From Trichopria drosophilae (lineage: Eukaryota > Arthropoda > Insecta > Hymenoptera > Diapriidae), in contig CM059586.1 in NCBI GenBank assembly GCA_030407085.1, positions 103,615,501-103,679,500 of the forward strand: a stretch of 64,000 nucleotides of DNA, read 5' to 3'. A program made the translations under genes and the position numbers. Of this stretch, positions 19,658 through 30,445 are shown one piece after another; the first letter of the stretch is position 1; every line of letters begins with the position of its first letter. The notes beneath the pieces were generated by a model. That model was not told the DNA's origin and did not search any database. It worked only from the letters and a program-made list of their open reading frames with translations.

Positions 19658-20400
19658 TACAGGGTGACCCATTTTAACTTCCCCACTAGATTATCTTCAA
19701 AGGAATGTATTTTGCTGAAAAAGTTTCAGACATGAGTTTTATTATTTTTCCCGGGCTATTTAATGATGATATTGAATTTGACCTTGAACATGACTTTGAA
19801 GGTTATTTAAAGGTCAAGTTTGTGTCTTTAAATGGAAACCCCTATTTTTTTGTCACGGATTCGGAAAGAGCGAGAAATTTTACGTCCGAATACGATACAA
19901 CCTATATTTTGATCAAAGTCATTTCAAGGTGAAACTTAAAAGTTCACGTAACGGCGAATTACCTCAGCGGGAGTGCATTTTCGGAGAAAATGTTACAGAC
20001 AAAAGTTTAAGAATATCTCCTTGTCTATTCATTGGTACCATTGAAATTGACCTTGAGGGTTATTTCAAGGTCAAGTTGGGTTTTCTAAATGGAAACCCCT
20101 ATTTTTTGTCACGGATTCAGAAAGAACACAAAAGGTCATTTCAAGGTGAAACTTAAAAGTTCACGTAACGGCGAATTACCTCAGCAGAAGTACAGTTTCC
20201 TGGAAAATGTTAAGGATAAAAGTTCAAGGTGATATTAATGGTGATATTAATTTTGAGCTCGACCATTATTTTGGAGCTCACTTCAAGGTCAACTTCAATT
20301 TTTCAATTGGGAACCACTTTTTTTTAGAGCGGAAAACGCACGCGCACACGCACACAAACATACAGGTGACGTCGATGGGAACCAACTGAACAAAGCACCC
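19658..20400 (+). repeat. Tandem repeat (three diverged units) with repeated AAGGTCA / TTCAAGGTGA
   Basis: Begins with ATACAGGGTGACCCATTTT, a transposon-end-like sequence. Three units of about 230-250 bp follow. Each has an AAAGTT lead, GATATTGAATTTGACCTTGA-type sequence, (T)CAAGGTCAA, TTTAAATGGAAACCCCTATTT or its variant, and a TTCAAGGTGAAACTTAAAAGTTCACGTAACGGCGAATTACCTCAGC block (in pieces; complete in the first two). The three short frames that can be translated (19705, 19929, 20207) are clearly related to one another, which reflects the DNA repetition. They have no outside protein similarity that I recognise and are not called genes. It ends after a (CACA)-type run at about 20340-20360. 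Confidence 0.65.
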
Positions 20401-20693
20401 CGAAGAGTTGTAAACCCGACCGTGCAACCTCAACGCGGTACATCTTTGGTAATGCTAAAGCCGGCGGTGGCATTGAAAATAGTGTAAAAATGTTATACGG
20501 TATTTATAAACATATCGGATTTAGAAAAGAAAAAATTTATATTTTTAGCCCGGAACAATGATATTGCATTGCACTCTGGAAACTCTTTTAATCAATCAGC
20601 AAATTCCTGTAACTTCTATTTAGGATTTACTTATGAGTTTCAAAATGGCAGCTTCGCATTGTAGAAAATATTCCATTGAAATCGGACAAACCA

Positions 20694-20932
20694 AGGCAAA
20701 TTAAAACTAGTGTTGGCGTGGTGCCTCGCTCGCTTCGCTCGCTCAGAAACTTCGACCCTCTAAAGAGTCGGCTATTCCTTAATACTCGTTCGTTTACTAA
20801 CAGCTTTCAATTATATTATAAAATTATATCGACATTTTGGGGTCCAATCATATTTAGGTCCAATGGCTTCGATAGATATGTTACAACAATATAGTGTTTC
20901 TTATATGTATGAAAATTGAAAATGATTAACAA
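20694..20932 (+). repeat. Interspersed repeat, direct copy of 7921-8167
   Basis: See 7921-8167 for the shared blocks. Here the hairpin reads CGACCCTCTAAAGAGTCGG, with a stem closer to perfect than in the other copy. It runs straight into copy 4 of the DINE-like element. Confidence 0.75.
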
Positions 20933-20933
20933 C

Positions 20934-21116
20934 TAAGGGCGTAAAAGAACTTATGCGCCCGTAGGTGATTCCTGCGCTCGAAGCGCTGGCGAAGACTACC
21001 CTTGGGGGGTAGGGGGTCGAAACGTCGAAATTTGATGAAAAACTATAGGGTAATTTTTTTGCCGAGGTGACCAAATTCAATACATCGTCCAGACCTAAGG
21101 TTTGGGTCCAAATAAT
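20934..21116 (+). mobile_element. Helentron-associated / DINE-1-like element, copy 4 (internally deleted)
   Basis: The clearest 5' end: GGGCGTAAAAGAACTTATGC, GCCCGTAGGTGATT, GCTGGCGAAGACTACCC, GGGGGGTAGGGGGTCGAAACG, ATTTGATGAAAAACTATAGGG, then directly GGTGACCAAATTCAATAC and the terminal hairpin CCAGACCTAAGGTTTGGGTCC, with one mutated stem base. The tetranucleotide core and middle are absent. About 183 bp. Confidence 0.7.
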
Positions 21117-21136
21117 AATATTAAACAGCCCAGTTC

Positions 21137-21343
21137 ATGCACTATGGCTATTCAAACATAAAAAAAATGTTCGAAAAGTACAATATTACTTTTAGCACTG
21201 ACAGGACAATAATGCAAAAAATTGAATTGGAAAAACTGAGAGTTGTGTTAAACGAGCAAATGGCAAAAGGTGAAAACGACTTTGTGATTAAGTATATTAA
21301 AGGGTCTGCTCAAATTGTGAAAAAACTGAATTCAAAAAACTAG
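21137..21343 (+). CDS. Possible C-terminal end of LINE ORF1
   Basis: A 68-codon frame with a charged helix (MQKIELEKLRVVLNEQMAKGEND) followed by FVIKYIKGSAQIVKKLNSKN and a stop. It lies on the same strand and about 170 bp upstream of the endonuclease remnant at 21510, where the end of ORF1 of a two-ORF LINE would be expected. The I-K-Y-I-K-G-x-x-x-I-V ending resembles what I have seen at the end of ORF1/gag-like proteins, but this is pattern memory and not a search result. The start codon is inside the protein; the 5' part is missing, probably cut by the repeat ending at 21116. Confidence 0.4.
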   Translation: MHYGYSNIKKMFEKYNITFSTDRTIMQKIELEKLRVVLNEQMAKGENDFVIKYIKGSAQIVKKLNSKN

Positions 21344-21504
21344 TTTACATCCAAAATTTTTCCTTTTATTATCAAAATGTACATAGTATATGAAATAAAA
21401 TCTCACATTTCATTTATAACGTTTACACTTCTATTTACAACCTCAATGTTATTGTTTTTTACCGAAACATGATTAACTCCTGATGTTCTATAGACGCTGA
21501 ACTT

Positions 21505-23609
21505 TGTCTTCCTAATTTTTCAGTTTTTAGAAGGGATAGGATCGGCAACCGATAAATTGCATGGAGGTGGCGTACTTATTGCAGTCAACAGAAAGCATTC
21601 GAGTCATGTAATATAGACTTCAACACCGGGTGAACAGCTATAGGTACAAGTTTGCTTGCTTTCGAAGAATTACATTATTGGAGCAACTTATTTACCGTCT
21701 AACTCTTCTCTATCTGCGTACCAACAACCTGTTGAAGTTGATGACGAATTAAGTACGCGTCCTCGTCATTGTGAAATGTTATTATTTGGTGATTATATCG
21801 TCCCAAAAGTTTCCTGGAATAATGATAAGGATGGTCTATCAGCTACACCGCTATTAGATTTATTAAGCAGCGTTCAGCAAGCAGCGAAATTATTAGTTGA
21901 ATCATTTGGATCTCAATTTATATCAGCAAATAAATTTCCCAAATATTAGTGGAAATCAACTCGACTTATGTTTCTCGATGAGTCCGGATGACAACATTGA
22001 ATCAACGGACGATCCGTTGGTACCATGTGATAGACACCATTCCGCAGTAATTTTTACAAAGGGGAACTCCCCATCTTTAATAAAACATCTTGGTTTTTGT
22101 AATAATATTTTAAATTTCAAACTCACTAACTACAGACTTATTACAGATAAACTATCAAATATAAATTGTGAACAAACTCTTCGCGACACCAAAGCTATAT
22201 CAAATTATACAGAAAACTGTTCCAACGAGAAGAATATTTTCTTTCTCTTATCCCAGATGGTATTCCAAGGAGCTATGAAATCTCATTACACAGAAGAAAG
22301 TTGCTCATCAAAAAGTTCAAGCAATGCAGATCGACAATGAACTATGAGAGATTTTCTACCCTTCGATCGACCTGTAAATCTCTTGCTAAAACATGCTATC
22401 GTGATTACATTATCTGTGTTGAACAAGAGTTTACAGGAACAGAATGTAAATACTTTCTCGTCTTATGTACATTCCAAAAAATTTGAAAATGGCCATCGCT
22501 CATCAATGCGACTTGGATCAAATATAGCATTTGGTGCCAATAACATTATAAATTTATTTGCAAAACAATCAAGGTCCAGGCAAAGCAATCAAACTTTTGC
22601 AAAACAATCAAGGTCCAGGTCCGGATGGCATTCCTTCGACCTTTGTTAAATCATGTGTCAGGTGGATTAATTACACCTCTTCATATTTTATTCAATGTGT
22701 CGTTAACTAATGGCGTTTTTCCTTCTAAATGGAAAAAAGGGTTTATAACACCTTTACACAAAAATGGCTCAATAGCAGACATTCAAAATTACAGACCGAT
22801 TACCATTTTAAACTGCTTCTCCAAAATGTTTGAATCTCTACTGACTTATAAGCTTACTAATATATTACAACCCTTCATTTCGCATTCTCAACATGGCTTT
22901 GAGCAAAAAAAGGTCAAAATTAACCAACCTAATCCAATTTGAGGAGACAATTATCTCCTTCGTCAAAAAACGATATCAAACTGATGCTTTCTGTGGAGAT
23001 TTCTCCAAAGCTTTCAATATGGCAAACCACACCAGGCTGATCAAAAAACTTCAAATATTGGGAATCAACGGCCCTCTATTGAAATGGTTGGAATCCTATC
23101 TTTCATCTCGTACCCAGACCGTTAGATATAAACAGTCAACCTCTAGGCTTATCAATGTCTCTTCAGGAGTCCCTCAAGGGTCTCGCCTCTTATTTAATGT
23201 TTACATAAACGAACTACCAAGCACTATTGTGAATAGTTCGACTCTACTTTTCGCTGATGATGTGAAAATATTTAGGGAAATATGTCATCCTCGTGATGCT
23301 TCTTTACTTCAGCAGAATATCGACCACTTAAAATTGAATTTCTCTAAACAATTTATCTACTAATTATATGATCAGCCAGAAAATAGAGTACATTTTATTA
23401 AAGATCTTGGTATTATTTTTGATGCAAAACTCTCGTTAATTAACCATTTGGACTAAATCAAGACAAAAGCATCGCGAACGCTTGGTTTTGTAATACGTAA
23501 TACCAATGATTTTAAACTAGCAAACTCTACAATACAACTTTATAACACCTTAGTTAAACCAAGTTTACTCTACGGCTTTGTCATTTGGTCTCCTAACTAT
23601 GTTTAATAC
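21505..23609 (+). pseudogene. Degenerate Jockey/CR1-type non-LTR retrotransposon, ORF2 (endonuclease + reverse transcriptase)
   Basis: APE endonuclease pieces: VFRRDR near 21515, HGGGVLIAV (21560-21586), LLFGDYIVPKVSW (about 21780-21820, normally GDFNxPxxxW) and LDLCF with DDPLV-CDRHH (21960-22045, normally the catalytic SDHxxV segment). Reverse transcriptase pieces: GPGPDGIP (22612-22635), KGFITPLHK and NYRPITILNCFSKMFE (22737-22830), QHGF, DFSKAFN (22998-23018, the first catalytic Asp retained), VPQGS (23169-23183), FADD (23250-23261, both Asp retained), then KDLGIIFDAKLS and KASRTLGFVIRN. At least two in-frame stops (between 21610 and 21650), several frameshifts and a stop near 23360 make it inactive. 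It ends abruptly in the post-RT domain at the GC-rich block starting 23610. Clade assignment beyond a Jockey/CR1-like APE LINE is uncertain. Confidence 0.9.
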
Positions 23610-24115
23610 TGTAGCGTCCATATACATACGCTACATGTACGCGTCATTAACAAGTAATATTCAACACCGTGATGAACGACAACCACGCATACATGTGTGT
23701 ATGGCGGATTGCCCAACGTCGACTTTACAGGGGCTCAAATCCACAAGAGAAGTGCGTTCTCCAGTAGTCACAAGGAATTCATTGGGACGATCTAACCAGC
23801 TTCTGCTCGATCGACATTTTTTTGGGTCAATCGAGCGCAGGAGAATCTTTCTCCGACATCGCCTTTCCCCCGAAGGAATTAAGGAAGCAAATTCCGCCGA
23901 TAAATTTTTTGGCTCTTTCCTTTTCCTTCCTGTAGACAGCGGATGCAACCGCCGACGCACCAGGCGGAAGTGAGATAGATTCCGGCTCCAGCGATTTTCA
24001 CCACCGCAGGCCGGCCAACAGTTAACTTCATCTTCCGGCCTCGTCAGCGAGTCTGCACAGCGGTCCGGATCACTCAATGCGGCGAGAAGTAGCATCCTGG
24101 TCGATCCTAAAGACC
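23610..24115. other. GC-rich block interrupting the LINE; possible solo LTR
   Basis: Base composition changes sharply at TGTAGCGTCC (23610), and the block is much richer in G+C and CpG than its neighbours. It opens with an inverted pair TGTAGCGT/ACGCTACA. TGTAGC starts are typical of LTRs, but neither a matching end with CA nor a target duplication could be located, so the LTR idea is unproven. Long overlapping open frames exist on both strands (131 codons plus, 144 codons minus); neither has recognisable domains, and openness on both strands points to GC composition rather than coding. Confidence 0.35.
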
Positions 24116-24159
24116 AATTAACTACCTATTTAAGTAACTGTGTACATTTTTAGATGGTT

Positions 24160-24250
24160 ATTTTGAATCCACCATTTTGAATTTTCAAAATGTGAGTTCA
24201 AATTCAAAATCAGCGATCCAAAAATCCTGGAGTACCCAATTTTATGAAAA
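24160..24250 (-). repeat. Copy of the AAAATGGCGG interspersed repeat
   Basis: On the minus strand: TTTGGATCGCTGATTTTGAATTTGAACTCACATTTTGAAAATTCAAAATGGTGGATT (read in pieces), in the same block order as the other copies. Confidence 0.55.
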
Positions 24251-27200
24251 TTTGTACATTAGAAAAAATGTGTGCCGGAAAGAATTAATTTATGAAGAAG
24301 AATAATGACCAAAAAACTGTTTGTTGATTAATTGTTATTGCAATTAAATAAAGCGAAAATATCACCGATGACTACCCTAAACACTCTTAGAACATAGTAT
24401 TGTACTTTATTAAATTGACTAAACTACGAGGAAAAACGATGCCCACGGGTATAGGTTAAAATAGAACCATCGAAACTTATAAATTCGTTAAAGGCTTATA
24501 GTTACTAAGACTTACAAGTAAATTCAATTATATTATCGTGTGGTAATTTATAAGAATCATTTTTAATGTCGCGCATTATAAATAGTAAAACGTATCAACC
24601 TGAGTAAAGATTTGCTTGGGCTATCCCTACTATCAGATCAGGATCGCATCAGATTTGTAATGCTACCTCGGATCCGGGACGGATACGGAAGCCCGGACGT
24701 CCGGCAATCCGGATCCGTTCCGGATATGATACGGATTTGGAACTCTATTTCAGTATGCAGCTTTAGTGGCGCCTTACCTAGCGGCTGGGAGAACGAAACG
24801 AATAGGCAGTGCCGATCAGCTGGGCTGTTTCGACAGTTCGACCAATTCGACTTTATCGCGTTTCGTTTTTAAAGTCTAAATATGCTACGATCTATTGAAC
24901 TATTGAAGTATTATCTTGTACAACAAAAACATAAAGAGTAAGAAAATAAAATATAAAAAATATGTGATGTGTCAGTGTTTTATTTTTTTTTTTGGAGGTT
25001 AACCCATATTCAGATGTGAGGTTAACTTTCCAAATTAACAACCTTTTCCCTAAACCTCAATTGTATCCTACGCTTTCTTAGTTCACAATAAATTGAATAA
25101 AATTATTAAGAAAATTAAACTACATTGAAATCCCATTTAAAGTGAATGTTTATTAAATACTGAATTAATCGGGTTAAGGAAAAAATAAAGTATTGTATGT
25201 TTTGCTGGAGCACCAAAATTTCTTGAAAGTTCAATTGTCGACTTATACTGTAAGTACTTTTTACTTGCGTAAAATGCAAACCTTGCGACAATACTGATTC
25301 TTCCGATGAGTACCCAAATTAAAATCCCATTTAAAATGAATGTTTATGTATGTGAATAACATGTATAAGTGCAGTAATCTGACAATAATCGTAGGATCAA
25401 TTCAGCTCTATAACTCTTGTTGGAACTTGGCGGTACTTCACTCTTTAACTGTCAAGTTTTACCTTTATTTCATGGCATATCTACCGAAAAATGAATTAAA
25501 ATTACAATAAATACAATTAAAATAGTTTCAAAGCATAGGATATGTTCCAACAAGAATTCCAGAGTCAAAGAGAGTAGTTAAAGCGAGGTTTCCAGGTTAT
25601 TAGATGCATTGTACGATGCCTTAATATTTTAAAAGTGTTATAAAACTATTTTATTACTTTAATTTATTATTAAATTCTTTATTTTATATTAATAAAATAT
25701 TTATTTTATTAATTATTATAACATTCGTTATATAATATGTAGTCTCATATATAGAATAATTTAAAAAGCATAAACTTTCTTCGCTTATTTAACACTTATT
25801 GTAACGCAGCCTATGATTTCAACCGCTGTTATTTATATTTATTATGATTTTAATGCATATTTCTTTTAAATATTTTACATTTACATGTAAGCTTATCTAA
25901 GATTAAGTAGCAAAAATGAAGAGAATTTAAGGAGTTTCAAAAAGTATTATAGCGCCAAAAGAATTGAATGTTTTCAGATTATTGGACACATTTTACAGCC
26001 TTAATATTTAATAAGTGGAATAAAACTATATGAGTAGTGTGCAAAAGAATTACTGCAGATCATTCTTTATAAAATAAGGTTATCTGAGCATTTTAAAAAA
26101 TAAGTAAAATTGCTTCCTCAATTCTCAACAAATCTCTTTAATATTACACCAATCATGTCTTAATCACACTTGGAGAAAAATCAATACAGAAGCAAAAAAA
26201 GATGAATTTTCACATCGAGCTCCTGAATGAATTGACCTTAATGCAACTAATAATCATCATTTTATTCCTCCAGAACAATATTACAAAAAATTGTATTTTG
26301 AAATTATGCATCAAATTTATCACCTCCATAAATTTACATCCGGTAATAAATATTTTTCAACTTAAATTGAGAATTTTGTTACTGAGAAAGAGAAAATTGA
26401 TAATCAAACAATTATTTTCTTTTATAAAAACCCTAAGCACAGTGAAAAACTCAATGGTCTTAATATAATGAAACAAAGAAATGTCTACAGGTATGAAAAA
26501 AATATTCTTAATGGAACAGTTTTAGAAACGTGAAATTCGAACTAATAAAAAGTTAACTATTTCAAAACCATGATAATATTTCATTTACTATACTGCAATA
26601 CTTAAATATCCTTACATTGCCTCAAATTTGTCATGAAATTTATTTCCGGTTTCTCTGCACCTTTTCTTAACCGGTTTTACTGAAATGTTCGCTATTATCT
26701 TATGAAAGCTGACTTTCGCATTTTATTTATTTATTTTACATTGCGTTTTACGGTACGCTCACCTCAACATTTCTTAGGTAAAATATAATTTCAATTGTTA
26801 TGAAAAAACGGGTTTTAACTGCAATTCTATTAAAATTACAAACACGCCGAACTTTCTACAATCCTTTTTCGTATACTAACTCGTAAATTTTTCCGTATTT
26901 CTTGCTGTAGTGTTTTGTTTTCTATTCGATTAGTTTAAAAAAGCAAAGAATTTAATAAATTGTATTGGATACTATTGAGCTAATGTAGTCAAGTTTTGCG
27001 AACATTGTTTTAGATGGGTTTGAAACAGATGAAATCGTTTATCTTTCACACCATTATTTTATTGCTGATATGACGACGACATTTATATATTCGAATGAAA
27101 AGTATTAATAAAATATTGGAAGTTTTTAATTCGTCATCAATTATTTGACATTATAAACAATTCGAAAAATCAATCTAATTGATCATTCATTTACAAAGTT

Positions 27201-27355
27201 ACCGAATCCGTTATGTTATTTCTGACTAAAAAATTTCATTTTTTTTTTAAATGTTATGCCGACTACTAGAGATTATGATTTGAGCTTTTTCTATTTATGA
27301 TTTATTCAAAAAGTTATGTTTTATTTAATAATAAATTATTGTTCAATCGTTTAGC
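24251..27355. other. AT-rich intergenic sequence with minor repeats
   Basis: A small GC island at 24660-24745 has about eight CGGAT/CCGGA motifs. A diverged direct repeat of about 65 bp links 25588-25652 and 25972-26034 (shared CCTTAATATTT, AAGTG, ATAAAACTAT). An 88-codon frame at 26202-26468 is leucine/isoleucine-rich low complexity. An overlapping frame there (HHFIPPEQYYKKLYFEIMHQ, about 26256-26318) looks slightly more protein-like and could be an eroded coding remnant, but I cannot name it. Confidence 0.4.
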
Positions 27356-27400
27356 TCTGAAGATGACGTCAACTGAACGTCGAAATGTCAACGAACATTA
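27356..27400 (+). repeat. CTGAAGATGACGTCAACTGAACGTCGAAATGTC motif (repeat-end type)
   Basis: A GAAGATG...GAACGTCGAAATGTC sequence with a GACGTC/GAACGTC pairing, a form commonly found in dispersed animal repeats. Only one copy in this window, so it is reported as a likely remnant. Confidence 0.35.
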
Positions 27401-27520
27401 TTTAATGTTATCTAATTACCACCTAACGCTAAATAATCGATACAAAATTAATACGTTGTTTTTATTAGTTTGAGTTAAAGATCTAAGCAATAACTCTAAT
27501 TAGTAGGGAATATAAAATAC

Positions 27521-27660
27521 GATACTGTAAGTAGTAACAGCCCGCATCTACTCCGAAAAAAATTGCCGTGTTGACTGTTACTACTTACAGTAGTGTAGTT
27601 CACATTTTCAACAAGGATTTGTTAAACTTCCTTAAGTGATAAAATAATCGAATTTGTTTA
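27521..27660 (+). repeat. Repeat with a perfect 17-bp hairpin, related to 30297-30445
   Basis: ACTGTAAGTAGTAACAG (27524-27540) is followed by 34 bases and its exact complement (27575-27591). The sequence after it, to ATAAAATAATCGAATTTG, aligns with 30340-30440. The second copy begins TCTAAGTACTAACAGTCCGCAGCTACTGCGAA and has lost the hairpin's right arm. Confidence 0.55.
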
Positions 27661-28259
27661 CATCTCTTTCTTAAATCTCCGTGCATTAATAAAAAAAACC
27701 CTCGTAACATCAAAAATGGTCTTAAAAGAGTTGTGGACTGGAATATTTTAAGTCAAAGTTTGAATATTTTAAAGGTCCTATAATACTATAAAACTCCCGA
27801 AATTATCATATAACTTCTTAATTTACGTATTTCTTTTTACATTTTCCAACCTGATGTGCTCAAGAACGATAAAAATTTGTAAATAGAGACCATAACACAG
27901 TTCCTACAATTTATTACTTTTTTTAAAACTACCCATCTGAAATATATAACAATACTTATAATTTACTTAAAGTAAAAGTTATTAGCGTTATTACTCCGTC
28001 TGTACTTTTCTTTTCAATATAGTAAACTCATGTCCCGATAAAAATAAATACTAAGCCGTTGGGATCACCATTATCCTGGGGAATCTCCTTCGTTAATTCC
28101 GGGTTCGCTTTCCTAAATCTGATTTCCGATAATTTGTTCACAAGGTCTACCAAAAGTAACTTTTACTGTATACTTAATTACACAATCTATCAAAAAATGC
28201 AACAATGTTATTTACCGTTCATTTTATTGCACTCGTCACCTCGAATTTGTTGAGGCAAT
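27661..28259. other. AT-rich sequence, nothing recognised
   Basis: No protein motif, palindrome or tandem repeat seen. Confidence 0.4.
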
Positions 28260-29640
28260 CACAGACATGATTAACAAAAACGTATTGCAGCGTCGATGAA
28301 CAATTTGCGGTTCGTTAAGTGTGGTCAGCATTCGGTTACGGTCGTCCGCGGATGCTCCCGTAACTTTCTTCCGCGTCAGCTGTTTTCAACCGAACAATGT
28401 GCAGCAGTTAATAACCGTCGGTACATCCGGCTAACTCCGACATCGGCAGTATGTGACGACCGCAAAATCAAATAGTTTTGCTTGGTGAATGTCTCAGGGT
28501 CTCATAAAATAGGTAATTATTTCTCCACCGAATAAATAAAACCGCTCACTAAATTTCGGTGAACGAAAATTCATCGTTTCTTAGAGCGCCACATTTTTCA
28601 CTCGAACAAAAAGTGAATTTTCACTCCCAGAAATTTCCAGACTAAATACGTCATCACCGTTCCGCTTGATCCTCTGCGGTTCCGGTTGCCGTTGTTTTAC
28701 ATTTCTTCAAACGATGTCTTTATCGGAGAACAGGGGATAACGAAATTCCCAACGACTTTCGCCTCGCCGTAAGGTTTCCTCCGTCTCTTACGTTGCTTTA
28801 CTTTCCTTCCATTTTCCTCGTTTTTTTTTTTGCTTCCGATATTTCTTTTCGCCTCCGCGGTCGAACCACAAGATATAACACGTAATCGTTCGAGTAGAAG
28901 CCCGAGAAGTTGAATAGCGTGATGCACACGGTGTATCCAGTACACATACCGCTCTGAACACACGTGAGGAAGACGGACATATAAAAAGAGACAGTTTCAG
29001 AAGTGGGTAGCTATAGAGACGCGACAAAAAAAAAGTGAAAGAGTACGATAAGAGGGGTGGAAAGGTGGGTCGGGAGACATATTAAGAGGGAAGGAGACAA
29101 GAGCACAGTTATAGACCAAGAGTGCAGACAGGAGAAAGAAATGTCAAGGGACACATAATGGGCCAACTCGATCGAAAGAGAGAGAGGAATATCACGAGGA
29201 GACAAGGGATGTGAAAATAAGGGTACCAGAAAGAGACAGAGAGACGGCTGGGTCGTTCGGAGGCATTCGTGCGAGAAGGCGATTGGTCGAGCGAGCGAAG
29301 CCTGCATTCGGATCGATCTATACGGGCGGAGGACCTATGATCCATACTCAGCGCAAAATTAACTAGTGAGGTGGGAAGCTACCTTTTTATAGTTTGCCCT
29401 GTCTTGCATATGGGTACCTTCCCACGATACGAATAATGTATGCGACCGCAGACCGCTTGTGAAAACAATGAAAGGCTTTTTCGCTTTAACTTCCTCGCAA
29501 TCGTTAGCTCATTAGATTTTTTGCCGACGAAAGCGAAGCGATAACGTTCTCTCTCTCTTGCTTCCTATTTACTCGTAATTATTCGCGATACACGGGTTCG
29601 TCCCAACCCGGGTTACATTTAGGTCATCCCCGCGTGCTAG
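28260..29640. other. GC-richer island with purine-rich strand, no recognised exon
   Basis: Higher G+C and CpG than the flanks, with a long purine-rich run on the plus strand (29000-29300; GAAAGAG, AGAGGGAAGGAGACAAGAG). Several open frames of 60-100 codons overlap on the minus strand in different frames, are serine/arginine/leucine-rich and have no recognisable domain. It could be a promoter, 5' UTR or regulatory island of a gene outside the window; nothing in the sequence proves that. Confidence 0.35.
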
Positions 29641-30296
29641 TCAGTAATGAACGTCAGGGTGGACGGATGAGAAGAGTCGGATGGCAAGAAAATTAAGGAA
29701 CGACGAGAATTAAAAACCGAGTAACGTCAAGCAGGATAAATGTCATAATTTTTTCTGTAGCAATCTCCGGCTGTCGTGTTGTTTTGCCTATGCAATGCGA
29801 ACCATGCAGATTTCCAGGCAATTCGGTTTTCTCTGTAAATATAATATGATGATCTTAACGCAACAAGTGACGAGGACAAGTAGCAATGGATGAACTAACC
29901 GCTATGTGAGAATTTTAGCAACGATTTTTAAATACCGTGTTACAGTTTTAAATTATTCACATTGTGTTAAAATGTAGAACAGCATTTTCGTTTTAAAATC
30001 GACTGACTAAAACTTGATTATGACTACTAAGCGACTAGATTGCTCATGATTCCGTCCAGTAGGTGACCAATCATGTTCTAGTAGACATTTTTATGCTTAG
30101 TTTATAGTATTCGATGTACTGTAAAGAATTTATATAGATTGCCATAATCTTTTTTTAAAGGGTATCCTTGGTTTCAAAATGTATTTGTTGGCGCTCAAAA
30201 TTATGGGAGAACCGGTGCAGTATTACTACCTGAACCACGAAACCTATAAAGAAGGATGCCGACAAGTCAAAGTCACAGATTATACATAGAAAAATG

Positions 30297-30445
30297 CTGG
30301 ATTCTAAGTACTAACAGTCCGCAGCTACTGCGAATAATACACTACTGAAATGACTGCATTTTCCTTTGTATAATCTGCGTATTTCCTCAATTTCCTTTGT
30401 ATTTTTAAACTTTTCCACATCATAAAACAATCGAATTTGCCGTTA
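30297..30445 (+). repeat. Second copy of the 27521 repeat family
   Basis: TCTAAGTACTAACAGTCCGCAGCTACTGCGAATAA aligns with the first copy's GTAAGTAGTAACAGCCCGCATCTACTCCGAAAA. Both copies continue to ATAAAACAATCGAATTTG with indels. Confidence 0.5.

Noticed and set aside
23661..24095. 144-codon minus-strand frame as a host gene
   Set aside because: The opposite strand is equally open, no domain can be seen, and openness follows from local GC content.
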